Shown here one piece after another: positions 6,701 to 7,418 of a stretch of 7,418 nucleotides of DNA; positions within the stretch are counted from its first letter, which is position 1; the number at the start of each line of letters is the position of its first letter. The position numbers and the translations under genes were made by a program. Under the pieces are notes generated by a model, which saw only the letters and a program-made list of their open reading frames with translations, made no database searches and was not told where the DNA came from. Location of the stretch: positions 1-7,418 of the forward strand of contig JAKQYG010000196.1 of assembly GCA_023356515.1 (NCBI GenBank). Direction: 5' to 3'. The DNA is from Trichodesmium sp. MAG_R04 (GTDB taxonomy: Bacteria > Cyanobacteriota > Cyanobacteriia > Cyanobacteriales > Microcoleaceae).

Positions 6701-6967
6701 TTTAGGTTGATGTTCTTCTTCTATGTTGATAGCAATCCAATTTTTTTTACTGGGCTGAGTTATAGTTACTACCTACCTTTTGACTACATTAACGCAAGAA
6801 TGCCAGCGCTCTGAAAAGCTTTTAGAAATTGCTCTATAAAACTGATACAAAGGTTCAGATAACGTGACAAATTGATGTTTACTTCCTGCTTCAACTGAGG
6901 CCGTCGACGCTTACTCATCCACAGGTATTGACGGTCAAGCCAAAGATTTCGGGTCAATAATGTACAG
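6701..6967. other. Stretch between two transposon ends, no gene assigned
   Basis: On the minus strand a frame stays open from the TnpB tail through the right end to TAG at 6786-6784 (its last part reads RPQLKQEVNINLSRYLNL, then FIEQFLKAFQSAGILALM). I cannot assign this to a family, and it may be element-flank sequence that happens to be open. The remainder shows no gene, tRNA or terminator. Confidence 0.4.
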
Positions 6968-7000
6968 GTTGACATCCTCCCCGGCCTAAAGGCACCGGGT
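6968..7000 (-). mobile_element. IS200/IS605-type right end (copy B) with terminal hairpin
   Basis: GTTGACATCCTCCC (6968-6981) is 13 of 14 identical to copy A. It is followed by CCCCGGCC-TAAA-GGCACCGGG, a stem of CCCGG and CC pairing with GG and CCGGG around a CA bulge. On the minus strand this reads hairpin, GGGGAGGATGTCAA, which is the classic right-end order directly after a tnpB gene. The element body therefore lies to the right, where a TnpB C-terminal remnant is found. Confidence 0.6.
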
Positions 7001-7005
7001 AACAA

Positions 7006-7134
7006 CCGAGCCTTAGCTCTGATGTGGGTTGACGTTTCACAGGCTGCCGCTACTTTGGCAGTAGTCTTACACTTGCCGACCCGTGCGTTTTTTTTCTCGG
7101 TATGCCCACCCGCGACTAATATATTTCCTGTGAA
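7006..7134 (-). pseudogene. tnpB: TnpB C-terminal remnant (IS200/IS605 family) with possible reRNA region
   Basis: From 7134 the minus strand reads FTGNILVAGGHTEKKNAR, then VGKCKTTAKVAAACETST and HIRAKAR. This matches the C-terminal tail I recall for cyanobacterial TnpB proteins (NI.VAGGH.E..NGRGGKRKTT.....ETST) that follows the second half of the zinc ribbon. A TAG at 7137-7135 and unrelated sequence lie immediately upstream, so the RuvC core and zinc cysteines are gone. TnpB is an RNA-guided nuclease whose guide RNA (reRNA/omegaRNA) overlaps the 3' end of its gene. The hairpin CTGCC (7044-7048) with GGCAG (7057-7061) could belong to that RNA. The remnant cannot encode a nuclease. The normal stop is missing: the frame runs on through the right end. 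Confidence 0.65.
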
Positions 7135-7170
7135 CTAAAAACCAACAAGGACTAAACCAGTGAAAAAAAA

Positions 7171-7200
7171 TCAACTAAAAAGTTGCCCGCTTATGGGCGA
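7171..7200 (-). terminator. Possible intrinsic terminator of the gene ending at 7272
   Basis: On the minus strand GCCC-ATAAGC-GGGC (7198-7185) is followed by AACTTTTTAGTTGATTTTTTTT. The short GC stem plus a T5 and then a T8 tract, about 75 bp after the stop codon at 7272, fits a rho-independent terminator. An adjacent perfect hairpin CAACT-AAAA-AGTTG lies at 7172-7185. The stem is only 4 bp, so confidence is limited. Confidence 0.4.
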
Positions 7201-7271
7201 GGCTTTAAACCCAATTTTTCGGTAAATGTTGAAAGTCTTGTAGTGCACTCATCTTGACCGTGTGGGTGTAC

Positions 7272-7418
7272 TTAGTGGGGGGAATCCCTACGGTACTCTA
7301 CGCGATCGCCCACAGCAGTTAATACTAGTTCTTCTACTCCGGCCACTGGCCAAATATTTGTCTGGAGTTGGGCTGACAAATCTTCAAGGGTCATATCATC
7401 TAAAAACAGATTATCTCC
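7272..7418 (-). CDS. C-terminus of a DUF512/TIGR03279-type radical SAM protein (partial)
   Basis: The minus frame enters at the window edge and ends at TAA 7274-7272, giving the last 48 residues: GDNLFLDDMTLEDLSAQLQT, then NIWPVAGVEELVLTAVG and DRVEYRRDSPH. The pattern G(D/E)..FLDD.T.EDL...L...V.PV.GVEELV resembles the C-terminal end of DUF512 proteins, which in cyanobacteria form a putative Fe-S oxidoreductase family (TIGR03279: PDZ-like start, radical SAM-like core, DUF512 tail). The start and the Fe-S cysteines lie beyond the window, so the call rests on this short tail. A HIP1 octamer falls inside the coding sequence. It is probably a housekeeping gene; the TnpB remnant sits just downstream. 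Confidence 0.6.
   Translation of the reverse strand, partial: GDNLFLDDMTLEDLSAQLQTNIWPVAGVEELVLTAVGDRVEYRRDSPH

Noticed and set aside
7205..7300. Minus-strand frame reading PPTKYTHTVKMSALQDFQHL between the radical SAM stop and the hairpin
   Set aside because: It looks somewhat protein-like, but it overlaps the end of the annotated gene in another frame, is preceded by a stop, and I could not match it to any family.

Overview
The window looks like a piece of an AT-rich filamentous cyanobacterial chromosome. Five copies of the cyanobacterial HIP1 octamer GCGATCGC (549-556, 649-656, 1715-1722, 3818-3825, 7302-7309) are far more than chance gives in 7.4 kb. The gene families (CHAT-FHA protein, DUF512/TIGR03279-like oxidoreductase tail, Uma2- and TnpB-type remnants), the heptamer repeats and the large amount of decayed non-coding DNA fit the same picture. 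A Trichodesmium/Okeania/Oscillatoriales-like genome is a guess only.

Layout: (1) 49-600, a GIY-YIG-type nuclease gene on the + strand, broken by two in-frame stops. (2) 601-1150, AT-rich DNA with no intact gene; its right end holds a - strand fragment resembling the start of a Uma2-type endonuclease gene. (3) 1195-3273, an intact 692-aa polytopic membrane protein on the - strand, carrying three 34-bp repeat units inside its coding sequence. (4) 3274-3781, a divergent intergenic region with a heptamer tandem repeat, a MITE-like palindromic element and a possible promoter. (5) 3782-5461, the most notable gene: a 559-aa CHAT-family cysteine protease fused to a C-terminal FHA domain, with His280 and Cys320 both present. 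(6) 5462-6027, a degraded reading frame and two repeat pieces. (7) 6028-6633, a 201-aa protein of unknown function on the same strand as the CHAT gene. (8) 6629-7134, remnants of IS200/IS605-type (TnpB) elements: two right-end-like termini 339 bp apart and a decapitated TnpB C-terminus on the - strand. (9) 7171-7200, a hairpin plus T-rich tract that could end the - strand gene to its right. (10) 7272-7418, the 3' end of a cyanobacterial DUF512/TIGR03279-type radical SAM protein gene.

Functionally, the only candidate system is the CHAT-FHA protease and the downstream 201-aa protein. One would cleave proteins in response to a phosphothreonine signal, and the other might be a partner or substrate. 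They are separated by 566 bp of decayed sequence, so an operon is not shown. The rest records erosion: nonsense mutations, internal deletions, orphan transposon ends and small palindromic repeats, some of which have invaded or trimmed coding sequences.
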